Shown: positions 22,519 to 22,524 of the stretch, in pieces | How the letters are laid out: each line of letters begins with the position of its first letter | Numbering within the stretch: the stretch's first letter is position 1 | Source: Bacillaceae bacterium UBA7792 | GTDB lineage: Bacteria > Bacillota > Bacilli > Bacillales > Cytobacillaceae | Direction of reading: 5' to 3' | Assembly (NCBI GenBank): GCA_002480735.1 | Contig: DLCS01000085.1 | Span: 20,846 to 43,369 of the forward strand | DNA: 22,524 nt | Program-made: the position numbers and the translations under genes | Notes under the pieces: model-generated | Told to the model about the DNA's origin: nothing | Databases searched by the model: none | What the model saw: the letters and a program-made list of their open reading frames with translations, nothing else

Positions 22519-22524
22519 AATCTG

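Overview
The window reads as chromosomal DNA of a motile, endospore-forming member of the Bacillaceae with moderate GC. The support is the combination of sporulation genes (spoIID, spoIIQ, spoIIID), mbl, flagellar rod genes flhO/flhP, fabZ, ssbB and ywqA/ywqB in an order close to the Bacillus subtilis ywm-ywp-ywq region. A complex I gene (nuoN) sits where B. subtilis has none, which suggests a genus such as Neobacillus or a relative; this is inference. I saw no tRNA, rRNA, CRISPR array, transposase or phage gene.

Layout. (1) 1-5300: the 3' part of nuoN, a DUF1146 membrane protein, a YwmB-type exported protein, murA and spoIID, all on +. Terminators follow nuoN, murA and spoIID. (2) 5300-7200: a degenerate 52-bp tandem repeat, a VanZ-like membrane protein on -, and spoIIQ on +. 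(3) 7200-9430: a long non-coding stretch with a sigma-A-like promoter, a possible folded RNA and a good sigma-E promoter, then spoIIID and mbl. Several palindromes surround the mbl promoter. (4) 9430-12300: flhO, flhP, a small EpuA-type membrane protein and fabZ, the last with a FapR-like operator over its start region. (5) 12300-14200: an accessory patch with an Asn/Asp-rich lipoprotein, an unrecognised two-gene unit (132 and 57 aa, 1-nt overlap) and ywpF on -. (6) 14200-15200: ssbB with a possible ComK site, a coupled 59-aa gene, a terminator and a palindromic repeat element. (7) 15190-19680: ywqB and ywqA on -, a SWIM zinc-finger gene and an SNF2 helicase overlapping by 8 nt. (8) 19680-22524: a non-coding region with an operator-like inverted repeat and an orphan terminator, then a YhgE/Pip-type membrane protein.

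How the genes fit together. Envelope growth is represented by murA, mbl and fabZ. Sporulation is represented by spoIID (engulfment), spoIIQ (forespore side of the channel) and spoIIID (mother-cell regulator). Motility is represented by flhO/flhP, and DNA handling by ssbB and the ywqA/ywqB pair. I found no clear new multi-gene defence or mobile system. The least explained items are the folded non-coding block before spoIIID, the two-gene unit at 13042-13613, the FapR-like site at fabZ, and the palindromic and tandem repeats.
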